Positions 41,293 to 51,192 of a stretch of DNA of 64,000 bases are shown here, piece by piece; the stretch's first letter is position 1, and each line of letters starts with the position of its first letter. The stretch is taken from positions 1 through 64,000 of the forward strand of contig NZ_AVPJ01000012.1 in the NCBI RefSeq assembly GCF_000768705.1, written 5' to 3'. The notes under the pieces are model-generated. The model was not told the origin of the DNA and made no database searches. It saw only the letters and a list, made by a program, of their open reading frames with translations. Made by a program: the position numbers and the translations under genes. The DNA comes from Knoellia sinensis KCTC 19936 (GTDB lineage Bacteria > Actinomycetota > Actinomycetes > Actinomycetales > Dermatophilaceae).

Positions 41293-44200
41293 GAGTCCGC
41301 ACCGAGCGCGTGGGCGGCCAGCCGGACGACACCGAGTCGATCGAGCGTCGCCCACGCCTCGGCGCGACTGCGTTCCGCCTCCGCGACGACGGCGGCCATG
41401 GCCTCGGCCTGCACGAGCCTGAGCAGCGCCTCGTCATAGGTGCCCTGCACGCTGGTCACGGCCGCGAGGCCGCGCTGCACCTCGTCCATCGCATCGGTCG
41501 CCCGACCTGCGGCGAGCAGGGCGAACGCATGGACCCGGTGCAGGCGCGGCAGCACATCGGTCACCTTGCGCGCGAGCGCGTGGTCCAGCGCCTCCTGGAC
41601 AAGGCGGAGGCCGTCCTCGACAGCGCCCATGGCGACGAGCGCCTCGGCCTGCGCCGCGTCGAGCAGGGCCGTCTCGATGGGCAGGTGGAGGTCGACGAAC
41701 CTGGCGCGCGCGTCGCCGAACAGCTCCCACGCCTGCTCCTCGTTGCCGAGCGCCGCGTGGGCCCGCGCACCTTCACGCAGGGCCAGCGCCACGAGCTCCT
41801 CGTCGTCGACTCCCCGGGCGAGGCGTAGCGCCCGACGCAGCACCGGCAACGACTCCTCGAACTCGCCCCTGGCGACGAGCACGTCCCCGACGTTGTAGGT
41901 CACGTTGCCCTCGTTGGCCTCGTCGCCCACGCGGTGGAACATCGTCGCGGCACGCTCGAACATCGCGATGGCCTCGGACCAGCGTCCAGCGTGGTAGTCG
42001 TCGATGGCGAGGTTGTTGGCACAGTGCGCCTGGCCGCTGAGGTCCCCGAGACCTTCGTAGGCCTCGAGGGCGAGCCGGCCGTAGGGCCGGTCCTCGTCCC
42101 GTGCCGAGGCGCCATAGGCGAGGTGCAGCGCGTTGTAGGCCCGGGCGAGCACGGCCACGTCGCCGCTCGACTCCGCCCACGCGGCGCCGGTCGTCGTCCA
42201 GCGGATCGCGTCGTCCGGGCGGCCCTGCAGGTGTCGGCAGAACCCGTAGCGCGTCGTCACCTCCGCGCGCACCGCATCCGCCTCCGGGCCCGGGTAGGCA
42301 CCGACGGTGTGCAGCGCCCGCGTGAGAGTCCGAAGGGCCTGCGGGTGACGTCCGAGCCTGAGCGTGACGCGAGCCTCCCGCTCCAGGAGCCGTGCCTGCC
42401 CCACGGGATCGTCAGTGAGGAGGGCTCGGGCAGCGCGGAAGGCCGTGATCGCACCCACCGACTGCCCTGCCAGGTCTCGTTCCTCTGCGAGGCGGATGTA
42501 TGCCGTGGAGCGGGTTTCGTGGTCCAGCGCGGGGAGGTGCCCCGCGGCTTCCAGGGCGCGGCCGAAGTAGACGGCGGCCTCGCCGTGGGCGTAGGAGTTC
42601 GTGGCCTCTTCTCCGGCGACGAGTGAATGGGTCCACGTCTGCTCGTGCATCCCGGCCGCATGGAAGTGGCGGCTCAGGGCGGCTGAGGTGGCGGACGCAC
42701 CGTGGTCCGTCTCGAGCAACCGGGCCACTCGCGCGTGCATCTGTCGCCGGAGCCTGAAGGGGAGGCCGTCGTAGGCGACATCGCGCACGAGGGTGTGGCG
42801 GAACTGCATGGCACCGTCGGGCTGCTTCTCAATGAACTCCTCGAGCTCCGCGAGGGCCCCAGCCCCTGCTTGCGGGACCAGGCCCTCGAGAAGGTTCGGG
42901 TGGAAACGAACACCCAGCACCGCGGCATACCGGAGCATGGTCCGCGCACGGGGGGTGAGCCGATCGAGTTCCCGGAGATAGACGTCCTCGACGGACTCGG
43001 GCAGGCTGCCGGACTCGCCCTCGAGTTGTGCGACCCCGGCGAGGGACGTGAGGAAGAGGGGGTTGCCGGCCGCGCGGGCGGCCATCGCCTCGATCGCCCG
43101 CATCCCGAGGTGGGCATCCCCGGCGGCCGCCTCGATGAGGTCCACCGAGTCCTCCGCCGACAGGGGGCCCAGCGAGAGTTCGACGATGTGGCCGGCTGCG
43201 GGGACGAAACCGGTGGCCCCGACCAAGAGGGTGTCGCGGCGAGTCAGGATCACGCACCACGGCCGATCCATGGTCTCTGCAAGGAGCCGTTGCAGCAGAG
43301 AGGCGGATGCCTCGTCAATGAGATGCGCGTCCTCGAGGACGAACACGGTCCCCGTGGGCAGGGCGGCCCCGAGCAACTCGATCGCCACTTCTTCAAGTCG
43401 GTTCCGCCGGAACTTCGGAGCGAGGTCCCGCGTCTGCGGAGTCGGTGGGACCTCCACGCCAAGGACTGGGGCGAGCAGTGGCAGCCAGGGAACGAGGCGC
43501 GGGGCGGAGTCCTGGACGCGCAGGGTCAGCCGGTGCAGGATCTGGGCGCCGGAGTCCTCCGGCCGGATGCCGAGGAGGTCCCGGAGCAGCGTGCGGAAGG
43601 GGAACCACGAGGTGCTGGAGTCGTAGTCGCTGCACGGCGTGAAGAGCACCACGAGGTCCTCGGGGGGCGCGAGTTCGGCGACGAGGCGGGATTTGCCGAT
43701 GCCCGGTGCGCCGGTGACGTCCACCACCGAGCCGGCCCGCTCGTGGAGGCGGTCGACCGTGTCGCGCAGCAGCGCGAGTTCGCGCACCCGGCCCGTGAAG
43801 GGGACCTCCGGCCGTGCGACGGCCCGGCCCTCGGCGAGGCCCAGGACCCGGGACGCGTGGACGTGGGCGGCCTTTCCCTTCACGGCGAACGGGCCGAGGG
43901 CCTCGGTCAGCACGTGCGTGCGTGAGCGGGACAGCACCTCGTCGGTGGCGAGGACCTCGCCCGGGCCAGCCCTGGCCATGAGCCGGGCCGCGAGATTCAC
44001 GGCATCGCCCTTGATGGAGTACGTGCGCCGGAAGGGCGGTCCGAATCCGCCTGCGAACACCGGCCCTCGATTCACCCCGATCCGGAGGGGCAGGACCCCA
44101 GCGCGGTCGATGATGTCGCGTGCGGTGCGGAGCAGCCGCTCGCTCTCGTCACCGGTGCTGCGCGGGGCGCCGGCGGTGAGCATGATCTTGCCGCCGTCCT

Positions 44201-45260
44201 GACCGAGGTCGGACTCGAAGAAGGTGACGTCGTGCGCGAGGCAGGCGCTCTGGACGTTGCGCACCATGGCGTCGAGCGCCTCCGTCGCGGCGGGGCCGCC
44301 GTGCTCGCGCACGATCTCGTCGACGCCGGAGAAGGCCACGAAGGCCACAGCCACCGGACGGTGTTCGGACGTTCCCGCCGCGCCCGTCTCACCCGACTCA
44401 CCCGACTCGCCCGTCTCGCCAGGTGCCCCGACCGCGGTGGCCGCACCCGCATCGCGGTGGACGGCAGTCAGGTGCGCTCGGATGGCTGGCGGGACGAGCG
44501 GCGAGACGTCGGTGTCGGGGGGCTGGCGGTGCGGCCGATCCGCGTTGGTGGGAACCACCGCGAGCGCCGGGCTGGACTTCAACAGGCGCCCCGGTGGACC
44601 CATCTGGTGAGGCACGAGGGGGCCGCGCCAGGCAGCGGGGGCCAGTGCCGCCGTGTCTGCGCTCAGGGCAATCTGCCCGGCGTCGGCAAGGGCCTCCATC
44701 CGCACGAGCTCACTCGCGGCGGGACCCGCGATGAGCAGTTCTCGGTGGCTCGTCGGATCGCCGACGAGGAACATGTCGAAGGTGCCGGTGTGGACCCCGA
44801 TCGACATTCTGAGGTCCACTCGGACGGGGAGTGCGCGCCGGCGGACGAGACCTCGCAGCGCGGCCCTCATCCGGTGTGCCGAGCGAGCCGCGCGTGCCAC
44901 ATGCTCTTCGCCGTCGAACAGGAGGGCGACAGCGTCGCCGCCCCACTTGAGCAGGTCGGCCCGGTCCGAGGCTGCGACGGTGAGCAGTTCGCCGAACGTG
45001 TAGTCGAGGGTGTCGCTCATCTGCTCCGCACCCACCGTGCCGAGACGAGCGAGCCGTTCGGTCAGCGCGGTGAAGCCACTGATGTCGGCGAGCACGACGG
45101 TGCCCCCGACCTCGCGATGTCGTTCCTCGGGCATGGTCTCCAACCACTCCGCGACGAGTCGGGGAACGTAGGGCCGAAGGGTCCCCGGGCCTGCGGAAAC
45201 GCCCTCCGGCACCCATGGGCCAGAGGTACCGTGAGAGGTCAAGGGCACGGGTCGCGGCAT
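41247..45260 (-). CDS. double cyclase-domain protein with AAA ATPase and TPR
   Basis: The 1337-residue protein carries two class III nucleotide cyclase domains in tandem. The first keeps the metal-binding Asp residues (VVLADISGFTAL and KWGGDAVALLF). The second has AFSGVD where the metal Asp is expected and is probably inactive. A P-loop ATPase follows (TGAPGIGKSRLVAEL, VFVLEDAHLIDEAS), then many TPR-like helices to the end. Mycobacterial relatives add a LuxR domain; this one does not, but its divergent neighbour is a LuxR-LAL protein of similar ATPase/TPR build. It may make cAMP or sense a partner. Confidence 0.88.
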   Translation of the reverse strand: MPRPVPLTSHGTSGPWVPEGVSAGPGTLRPYVPRLVAEWLETMPEERHREVGGTVVLADISGFTALTERLARLGTVGAEQMSDTLDYTFGELLTVAASDRADLLKWGGDAVALLFDGEEHVARAARSAHRMRAALRGLVRRRALPVRVDLRMSIGVHTGTFDMFLVGDPTSHRELLIAGPAASELVRMEALADAGQIALSADTAALAPAAWRGPLVPHQMGPPGRLLKSSPALAVVPTNADRPHRQPPDTDVSPLVPPAIRAHLTAVHRDAGAATAVGAPGETGESGESGETGAAGTSEHRPVAVAFVAFSGVDEIVREHGGPAATEALDAMVRNVQSACLAHDVTFFESDLGQDGGKIMLTAGAPRSTGDESERLLRTARDIIDRAGVLPLRIGVNRGPVFAGGFGPPFRRTYSIKGDAVNLAARLMARAGPGEVLATDEVLSRSRTHVLTEALGPFAVKGKAAHVHASRVLGLAEGRAVARPEVPFTGRVRELALLRDTVDRLHERAGSVVDVTGAPGIGKSRLVAELAPPEDLVVLFTPCSDYDSSTSWFPFRTLLRDLLGIRPEDSGAQILHRLTLRVQDSAPRLVPWLPLLAPVLGVEVPPTPQTRDLAPKFRRNRLEEVAIELLGAALPTGTVFVLEDAHLIDEASASLLQRLLAETMDRPWCVILTRRDTLLVGATGFVPAAGHIVELSLGPLSAEDSVDLIEAAAGDAHLGMRAIEAMAARAAGNPLFLTSLAGVAQLEGESGSLPESVEDVYLRELDRLTPRARTMLRYAAVLGVRFHPNLLEGLVPQAGAGALAELEEFIEKQPDGAMQFRHTLVRDVAYDGLPFRLRRQMHARVARLLETDHGASATSAALSRHFHAAGMHEQTWTHSLVAGEEATNSYAHGEAAVYFGRALEAAGHLPALDHETRSTAYIRLAEERDLAGQSVGAITAFRAARALLTDDPVGQARLLEREARVTLRLGRHPQALRTLTRALHTVGAYPGPEADAVRAEVTTRYGFCRHLQGRPDDAIRWTTTGAAWAESSGDVAVLARAYNALHLAYGASARDEDRPYGRLALEAYEGLGDLSGQAHCANNLAIDDYHAGRWSEAIAMFERAATMFHRVGDEANEGNVTYNVGDVLVARGEFEESLPVLRRALRLARGVDDEELVALALREGARAHAALGNEEQAWELFGDARARFVDLHLPIETALLDAAQAEALVAMGAVEDGLRLVQEALDHALARKVTDVLPRLHRVHAFALLAAGRATDAMDEVQRGLAAVTSVQGTYDEALLRLVQAEAMAAVVAEAERSRAEAWATLDRLGVVRLAAHALGADSQMLPRTSSRNSTTR

Positions 45261-45319
45261 CAGCTGTCTCCGCAGTTGCCAGTCGCGCCGGTGCCGGCCA
45301 GACCGGCAGAAGGGGTCCC

Positions 45320-48268
45320 ATGGCGCTCGCTGCGCAGGGGGGCGAGCGCATGCGCCCCGTCGGACGTGACGACGAGCTCCGGGCCCTCACCCACGCCCTT
45401 GGCCCGCAGGGGCACGCGGAGGGGCGCGTCGTCCTGGTGCGCGGCGAACCCGGGATCGGCAAGACCACCCTGATCGAGGCGGCCCTGGGCGAGGTGGGCG
45501 CTTCGGCCGGTCGAGTGCTTCGTGCGGGTGCGGACGCCATGGGGCAGCGTCGCCCCTACTGGCCGCTCCTCAATGCCCTGGCCGTGGACGTCGGAGAGGG
45601 GAAGGGGTCTCTTGCCGGGCCGAAGGCCGCCGACGGGCACTCGGACCTCGGCCTCGGCGAGCACGTCCTCGACCTCATCGACGTGCTGGCCGCACGCGGT
45701 CCGTTGACCCTGGTCCTCGAGGACCTCCAGTGGGCGGACCGGGGGACGTTGGCAGTCCTCGTCCGGCTCACCCGATCTCTTCCCCAGCAGCCGATCGTCA
45801 TCGTGTGTTCCACCCGCCCGTTGCCCCACAGCGGGGACCTCGACCAGTTCGCCTCGGAGGCCGAGGCCCGCCACCTGCTGACGACGATCGACCTGGGGCC
45901 CCTCGGACACGGTGCCTGCACCGAACTGGCCGAGGTCGTGACCGGGGCCAGGGTGGACGACACCGTCGCGCATCAGCTGGAGTCGGCGGGCGGCAACCCG
46001 CTCTTCCTCATTGAGATGCTCGGAGTCGCCCAGCGCGACGGGTCCCTCACGGTGGCCCCGGACGGCACGGCTCGGCTCAACTCGTCGCCGGACCGACCGC
46101 CGTCCTTGGCCCTGATGATCATGAACCACCTGTCCGCCCTCTCCGCCCCGGCACGGGATCTCCTCCTCCTCGCATCGGTCCTCGGGGCCAGGTTCCCCAT
46201 CGCTGACCTGCGCCTCATCGCACGTCAGCCCGTCAGCGAATTGATGCCGGCCCTGACCGAGGTCATGGCTGCCGGCGTTCTCGGGGAGGTCGACGCGGCC
46301 ACGCTGACGTTCCGCCACGGACTGATCCAGGAAGTCCTCCTCGCCGACGTGCCCGAGACGATTCGAGGCGAGCTGCACCACGAGATCGCCCGGCGGCTGG
46401 ACGAGGTGGGGGCGCCCCCGGTCGCCGTGGCCGAGCACCTGCTGCGAGCGCCACCGGCTGCGGAGTTCGTGCCCTGGACCCTCGAGCTCGCGGACCGTGT
46501 CGTGCCGATGTCGGGCGGCACCGCGCTCGAGTTGTGGCGCCACGTCATGGATGCCACGGCGCTGACGGATCCGGCGCACGTGCGCGCGATGGCTGGCATC
46601 GCTCGGGTCTATCTGCGGCTGGGCAGGACCGCTGATGCTGCCGACCTTGCGCGCGACGCGCTCGAACGAGGCGCAGCCGACGGATTCGAGAGCCATCTGA
46701 GGGTGACCCTCTCGCAGGCCGTGCTGTTCGGGGGTGACGTCCTCGGCGCCGAGGACGAGGCGCTGCGCGCGGGGCGCAGCCCGAGACTGTCGCCCAAGGA
46801 CCGCGCGGCACACCTTGCGCTCGCGGGCTGGCCTCGCCTCCTTGTCGGTGACACCGAGGAGGCACTCGCCCGGGCACGGACCGCCGAGCAGGCGGCGGCC
46901 GACGCCGGCAACGTCTCCGCCGGTGCTCTGGCCTCCGTGCTGCGCGGGCACATCGCCGCCTGTCGTGGAGACCTCGGGGAGGCACTCGAGCTCTTGTCGC
47001 GCGCCGTCGAGGTCGCGGATGCGGAGCCGAGCCTCGAGACCATCGAGGCCTTCCCACACCAGCTCGCTGGAATCGTCCTCGCCGACCTCGACCGCGTTCC
47101 GGAGAGCCGAGCGATGTTCGAGCGTGGCCGGCGGCTCGCCGAGCGGCTGGGCTACCTCCCGGGAGTCTTCTCGGCGTTCTATCTGGGCTCTCGGTCGAGG
47201 GCCCTGAGCAGTCACCTCAACGACGTCGAGGCAGACCTCGAGGCGAGGGACTCGCTGCGCGACAAGGTCGACCTCCAGATGGACGGCCCGATCCTGGGGA
47301 CGCGCGCCTGGGTCGCGCTCCACCGTGACGGTCCGGACGCGGCGCAGCCGTGGATCACCCGGCTCGGCGACCTTGCCGCCACGTCCGGTCTGGGTCGGGG
47401 GCTCGCGTGGATCTACGGTCCGGCCAGCAGCCATGCGGCCGCACTCGGCGACTCGCACCGTGCTTTCGACATCCTCTGGAGCGGGTGGGAGCGATGTCTC
47501 GCTCGCACCATGGTCATGGACTGCGTCCAGCTTGCCGTCCCACTGGCGGCCTTGGCAGTCGAGGTGGGGGCGCGAGACAGCGCCGAAGCGGCGCGTGGCG
47601 TGGTCTCGGTGGCCGCTGCGGCCAACCCGGACGTCGCGCATCTTCGGGCGACCGCCCTCGTCGTCGGCGGTCTCGTCGAGGAGGACGCTCAGCAGGTGCG
47701 CGCCGGCGCTGACCTGTTCGCCACGACGCCTCGGCGTCTGGCCCATGCCCAGGCCAGCGAGCTCGCCGCCGTCGCACTCGCCCGGCAGGGGAATGCCGCG
47801 GAGTCGGTCATCGTGGGCGAGGAGGCCCTGTGCGCCTATCGCGCGGTCGGTGCCGACCACGACGTGCGCGCCGCCCGGGCGCGCCTCGCCTCCCGCGGTG
47901 TCCGGCTCAAGGGACACCGCGCGGAGTCGCGGCCGACAACCGGCTGGGGAGCCCTCACGAGGACTGAGGAGACCGTCGCGAGGCACGTCGCGAGGGGTCT
48001 GTCGAACCCCGAGGTCGCGGAGATCCTCGTCGTCTCCCGACGCACTGTCGAGAGTCACGTGTCACACGTCCTCGCCAAGCTCGGACTGCGCTCGCGGGCC
48101 GAGCTGGTGCTCTTCGTCGCCCGCCGAGTCCACGATGTCCCCGAGAACGGCCATGAGCTCGAGCCAGCCCCCGAAGGGCGCGCTGGTGCCCCCCTCGAGC
48201 ACCGCGATCTTGCCGGTCGGAGGCCTGGCGTGGTCGAGCGTGATCTGGATGAGCACGCCTCACCCTGA
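45320..48268 (+). CDS. LuxR family regulator of LAL type
   Basis: The 982-residue protein has an N-terminal ATPase (Walker A GEPGIGKTTL, Walker B LVLEDLQWAD) and a long TPR-like sensor region. A C-terminal LuxR HTH lies near residues 880-940 (LTRTEETVARHVARGLSNPEVAE, SRRTVESHVSHVLAKLGLRS). The Pro/Glu-rich tail after the HTH is unusual and lies opposite a small gene on the other strand. The ATG at 45320 follows AGAAGG; earlier in-frame codons lack this. It is divergent from the cyclase protein across 59 bases, suggesting shared control. Confidence 0.88.
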   Translation: MALAAQGGERMRPVGRDDELRALTHALGPQGHAEGRVVLVRGEPGIGKTTLIEAALGEVGASAGRVLRAGADAMGQRRPYWPLLNALAVDVGEGKGSLAGPKAADGHSDLGLGEHVLDLIDVLAARGPLTLVLEDLQWADRGTLAVLVRLTRSLPQQPIVIVCSTRPLPHSGDLDQFASEAEARHLLTTIDLGPLGHGACTELAEVVTGARVDDTVAHQLESAGGNPLFLIEMLGVAQRDGSLTVAPDGTARLNSSPDRPPSLALMIMNHLSALSAPARDLLLLASVLGARFPIADLRLIARQPVSELMPALTEVMAAGVLGEVDAATLTFRHGLIQEVLLADVPETIRGELHHEIARRLDEVGAPPVAVAEHLLRAPPAAEFVPWTLELADRVVPMSGGTALELWRHVMDATALTDPAHVRAMAGIARVYLRLGRTADAADLARDALERGAADGFESHLRVTLSQAVLFGGDVLGAEDEALRAGRSPRLSPKDRAAHLALAGWPRLLVGDTEEALARARTAEQAAADAGNVSAGALASVLRGHIAACRGDLGEALELLSRAVEVADAEPSLETIEAFPHQLAGIVLADLDRVPESRAMFERGRRLAERLGYLPGVFSAFYLGSRSRALSSHLNDVEADLEARDSLRDKVDLQMDGPILGTRAWVALHRDGPDAAQPWITRLGDLAATSGLGRGLAWIYGPASSHAAALGDSHRAFDILWSGWERCLARTMVMDCVQLAVPLAALAVEVGARDSAEAARGVVSVAAAANPDVAHLRATALVVGGLVEEDAQQVRAGADLFATTPRRLAHAQASELAAVALARQGNAAESVIVGEEALCAYRAVGADHDVRAARARLASRGVRLKGHRAESRPTTGWGALTRTEETVARHVARGLSNPEVAEILVVSRRTVESHVSHVLAKLGLRSRAELVLFVARRVHDVPENGHELEPAPEGRAGAPLEHRDLAGRRPGVVERDLDEHASP
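48062..48256 (-). CDS. small conserved-looking protein antisense to LuxR gene end
   Basis: The 64-residue protein MLIQITLDHARPPTGKI... has the pattern PPxGK, then FGGWLELMAVLGDI. From memory this resembles short actinobacterial proteins with PPAGRV ... FxGWLxLL. It lies fully inside the 3' end of the LuxR gene on the opposite strand, so the LuxR tail after the HTH may be a by-product. It could be spurious. Confidence 0.45.
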   Translation of the reverse strand: MLIQITLDHARPPTGKIAVLEGGTSAPFGGWLELMAVLGDIVDSAGDEEHQLGPRAQSELGEDV

Positions 48269-48325
48269 CACCGCGGGCGGGCGATGTCGTCCGTGCGTTC
48301 ACTGATCTTTGTGCTGGGCCGGCGG

Positions 48326-49309
48326 TCAGCCGCCCACGACGGCGGGCGCCCCGGTCTGGGTCGCGCGGTAGTGGGACGGCGACACTCCGTAGCGCGCGTG
48401 GAACGCCTGGCGCAGCGTCTCCACCGTCCCGAGGCCACACCTCGTGGTCACCGCCTCGACGGTGAGCCGGGTGCTCGTGAGGAGGTGGGCCGCCGCCTCG
48501 ACGCGACAGCGCCGGACGAAGCGCCCCGGGCTGGTCCCCAGCCCTTCGTGGAACAGCCGGCCGAGGTGGCGCTCGCTGACCCCGACGCGGCGGGCGAGGG
48601 CCGTGGTCGACAGGTCCTCACCGAGGTGTGACTCCACGAACTCGACCGTGTCGCGCACCAGTTCGCTCTGCGCCGGAGGCGCCGCGGTGAACATGCTCAT
48701 CTGGGCCTGATTGCCGGGGCGCTGGAGGTAGGTCACGAGGTGTCGTGCCACGTGGCGGGCCAGTTCCGCACCGGCGTCGGCCTCGATGAAGGCGAGGGTC
48801 TGGTCGAGTGCGGCCGTCACGCCGGCCGAGGTCCACACCCCACCGTCGGTGACGAAGATCGGTGCGTCGTCGAACCGGACCTCGGGGAAGCGATCGGAGA
48901 GGTAGGCCGCGTGGTGCCAGTGCGTCGCGGCTCGTCGCCCGTCGAGGAGGCCGGCCGCAGCGAGGATCCCGGAGCCGGTGCAGACCGACGCCACCCGCCG
49001 CGTCTCACGGGCCAGGCGGCGGACGTGGGCGACGAGCCGCTCGTCGTCCATGGCGTCGACGTAGCCGAGCCCGCCCGTGACGACGAGCGTGTCGAGTGGG
49101 CCGCGAACCGTCTCGAGGGCGACGTCGCTCGCGAGGGTCAGTCCGGTTGCGGTGCGGATGGGAGCGCCGCCGGGCGAGGCCACCTCGATGCGGTAGAGCG
49201 GCCGGCCCTTGAGGTAGCTCGCGATCTGCAGCGCCGACGTCACGCAGGCGATGTCGACGAGCTCGGCACCCGGGTAGCCGACGACGACGACACGGCGAAC
49301 AGCGTCCAT
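48326..49309 (-). CDS. GlxA-like AraC regulator with DJ-1/PfpI domain
   Basis: The 327-residue protein has an N-terminal DJ-1/PfpI domain (VVVVGYPGAELVDIACVTSALQ, VASVCTGSGILAAAGLLDG with the Cys at the elbow). Two AraC-type HTHs follow at the C-terminus (STTALARRVGVSERHLGRLF, VEAVTTRCGLGTVETLRQAF). Such proteins sense a small molecule and activate nearby genes; the target is unknown. The ATG at 49309 starts the first strand. Confidence 0.9.
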   Translation of the reverse strand: MDAVRRVVVVGYPGAELVDIACVTSALQIASYLKGRPLYRIEVASPGGAPIRTATGLTLASDVALETVRGPLDTLVVTGGLGYVDAMDDERLVAHVRRLARETRRVASVCTGSGILAAAGLLDGRRAATHWHHAAYLSDRFPEVRFDDAPIFVTDGGVWTSAGVTAALDQTLAFIEADAGAELARHVARHLVTYLQRPGNQAQMSMFTAAPPAQSELVRDTVEFVESHLGEDLSTTALARRVGVSERHLGRLFHEGLGTSPGRFVRRCRVEAAAHLLTSTRLTVEAVTTRCGLGTVETLRQAFHARYGVSPSHYRATQTGAPAVVGG

Positions 49310-49389
49310 TTCTTCACCGTATGCCGGGTGCGCACCTTCCGCGCCCGTGGCGGTCGGACAGGGTTCCCAAGATTTCGGACATCCAGGGT

Positions 49390-50592
49390 TCAGCGGCCCA
49401 TGGTGGTGGCCATCCCCACGAGAACGGCGGTGAGCCAGCACGCCTGCGACAGCAGGCTCGAGAAGACCACCTTCCTGCGTGGGCCCGGCGCCAGGCTGCG
49501 GAGGCCGTCGGACGTGGCCGAGGCGAGGTGGTGCCGCAACTGCGCGGTGGCGACGCCGTTGAGCGCCAGGACGAGGACAGCGACGAGCTTGATCCAGGCG
49601 ATCGGGCTGCTGAAGTCGGGGCCGAGGAGTCCGCCGGTGAGGAACAGCGCGGCCAGCCCCAACCAGATGAGCGGGGACAGCGCATGGCTGAGCCGGATCG
49701 ACTCCTCGATCGCGCGCTGGCGACGCTCCCAGAGGAGGCCGTGCCAGTCGAGCGCCATGACCGACCCGAAGGACACCGTCATTGCGAGGAGGTGGAGCGC
49801 CACGAGGATCGATCGGCCCGGGTGCGACTCCGGCGCCACCCACGCGAGCAGGAGGCAGCCGAGCCACGCCGTGATGACGAGGGCGTAGCGGTCCCGCATC
49901 GGCAGGCGCTCGCCCCAGCGGACGATCCGGTCGCCGGACTCGGTCGCGAGGACGGAGAGTTCGTCGAGGCCGTGGTCCCTCCCGTCGTCAGGCTCGGCCG
50001 TGGCCACGGACTCCGATGGCTCGGCGGTCACGTCGCCGCGACCGTCCTTCGACTTCCGAACCGTCCGGTCCCCGATGCCTTGTGCCGCAGCGTCTTCGGC
50101 CGTCTGGCGCTCGATCGCGGCGTCAGTGTCGAGGGCGGAGGTGGAGTCGGGTGCGGACGCAGGGGCCGCGGGGCGCGGCGCAGGATCGAGTTCGGGGAAG
50201 AGGGTGATCGGCTCGAACTCCACTGGGTCGAGTTCGACCGGGTCGAGCGTCACGGGCTCCAGGACGAAGGGTGCCGCCACCCGGCGTGGTTCCGGTGCCT
50301 TGAGCAGGGCCGACATGAACGGATCCGGTTCGTGCTGCGCAGGCAAGGCGGCGATCGCACTCGTCGGTGACTGCCGGGTGGCCGACACGGCTGCAGCCCT
50401 GGTGGGTCGGGTGGTCGCTGGAGCGACCGTGGGGGGAGTCGTGGGGGTCGCGTCGGATGACGCAGCCGCCTTGACCCAGCGTCGGACAGTGCTGGGGTGC
50501 ACGCCGAGATCGGCCGCCACTGAGGCAGCCTTGTCTCCTGCCAACACGCGCTCGATCGCTGCCGCGCGAGCGGCGGCGTCTCGGGTGTTCAC
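49390..50592 (-). CDS. HTH domain fused to a membrane domain
   Basis: The 400-residue protein has an N-terminal homeodomain-like HTH (ERVLAGDKAASVAADLGVHPSTVRRWVKAA). A long Pro/Ala/Glu linker follows with an unusual VTLDPVELDPVEFEP repeat. The C-terminal half has about five membrane helices (ALVITAWLGCLLLAWVA, ILVALHLLAMTVSFGSVMALDW, PLIWLGLAALFLTGGLLG). It could be a membrane-tethered regulator or a transposase-like HTH captured by a membrane protein. GTG start. I do not recognise the full architecture. Confidence 0.75.
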   Translation of the reverse strand: MNTRDAAARAAAIERVLAGDKAASVAADLGVHPSTVRRWVKAAASSDATPTTPPTVAPATTRPTRAAAVSATRQSPTSAIAALPAQHEPDPFMSALLKAPEPRRVAAPFVLEPVTLDPVELDPVEFEPITLFPELDPAPRPAAPASAPDSTSALDTDAAIERQTAEDAAAQGIGDRTVRKSKDGRGDVTAEPSESVATAEPDDGRDHGLDELSVLATESGDRIVRWGERLPMRDRYALVITAWLGCLLLAWVAPESHPGRSILVALHLLAMTVSFGSVMALDWHGLLWERRQRAIEESIRLSHALSPLIWLGLAALFLTGGLLGPDFSSPIAWIKLVAVLVLALNGVATAQLRHHLASATSDGLRSLAPGPRRKVVFSSLLSQACWLTAVLVGMATTMGR

Positions 50593-50778
50593 GCGCTGGT
50601 GTGGCCAGTGACGGGGAGTGCCCTCGCCTGGTCACCGTGAGCCATCATGAGGCTCATTCAAGACCCTGCGGGCTCCGGGCGGAACCCCGGGTGGCGCCAT
50701 ACGGGTCCGAAGGTTGGGCTACTGCTGGGTGTTACCCAGCGGTTGCCACGGCCCCACGTCTGCGGTGAGGTGGGAGGC

Positions 50779-51192
50779 ATGGGCGAGCACCCGGCATACG
50801 TGCACACCGTCTTGGACTGCGAGCGACCGCGCGAGGTGGCCGAGTTCTATCGGCAGTTCCTCGGACTGGTCTATCGCGACGGCGACGAACCACCGACCGA
50901 CGGCTCACCGGACGACGCCGACTGGCTCGTCCTCACCCAGCCGGACGGCACGCGACAGCTTGCCTTCCAACAGGTCGAGCACCTCGAGCGCACCACGTGG
51001 CCGGAGGGCACCGTGCCCCAGCAGGTGCACATCGACTACCTCGTCGACAGCGTCGAGGAACTCGAGCGGCACAAGCAAGTGGCGTTGCGGCTCGGCGCGG
51101 AGGTGCGCCTCGACCGGACCGACGACGAGGAGGAGCCCCTCTACGTCTTCGTCGATCCCGCCGGGCACACCTTCTGCGTCTTCGTCGCCTGA
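50779..51192 (+). CDS. VOC family protein
   Basis: The 137-residue glyoxalase-fold protein opens with YVHTVLDCERPREVAEFYRQFLGL and the second module with QVHIDYLVDSVEELERHKQVAL; it ends YVFVDPAGHTFCVFV. His and Glu positions typical of the metal site are partly present. GGGAGG lies before the ATG. Substrate unknown. Confidence 0.85.
   Translation: MGEHPAYVHTVLDCERPREVAEFYRQFLGLVYRDGDEPPTDGSPDDADWLVLTQPDGTRQLAFQQVEHLERTTWPEGTVPQQVHIDYLVDSVEELERHKQVALRLGAEVRLDRTDDEEEPLYVFVDPAGHTFCVFVA

Noticed and set aside
45260-48058. 932-codon open frame antisense to the LuxR-LAL gene
   Set aside because: The composition is Arg/Gly/Asp shadow sequence; the plus strand carries clear ATPase and HTH motifs.
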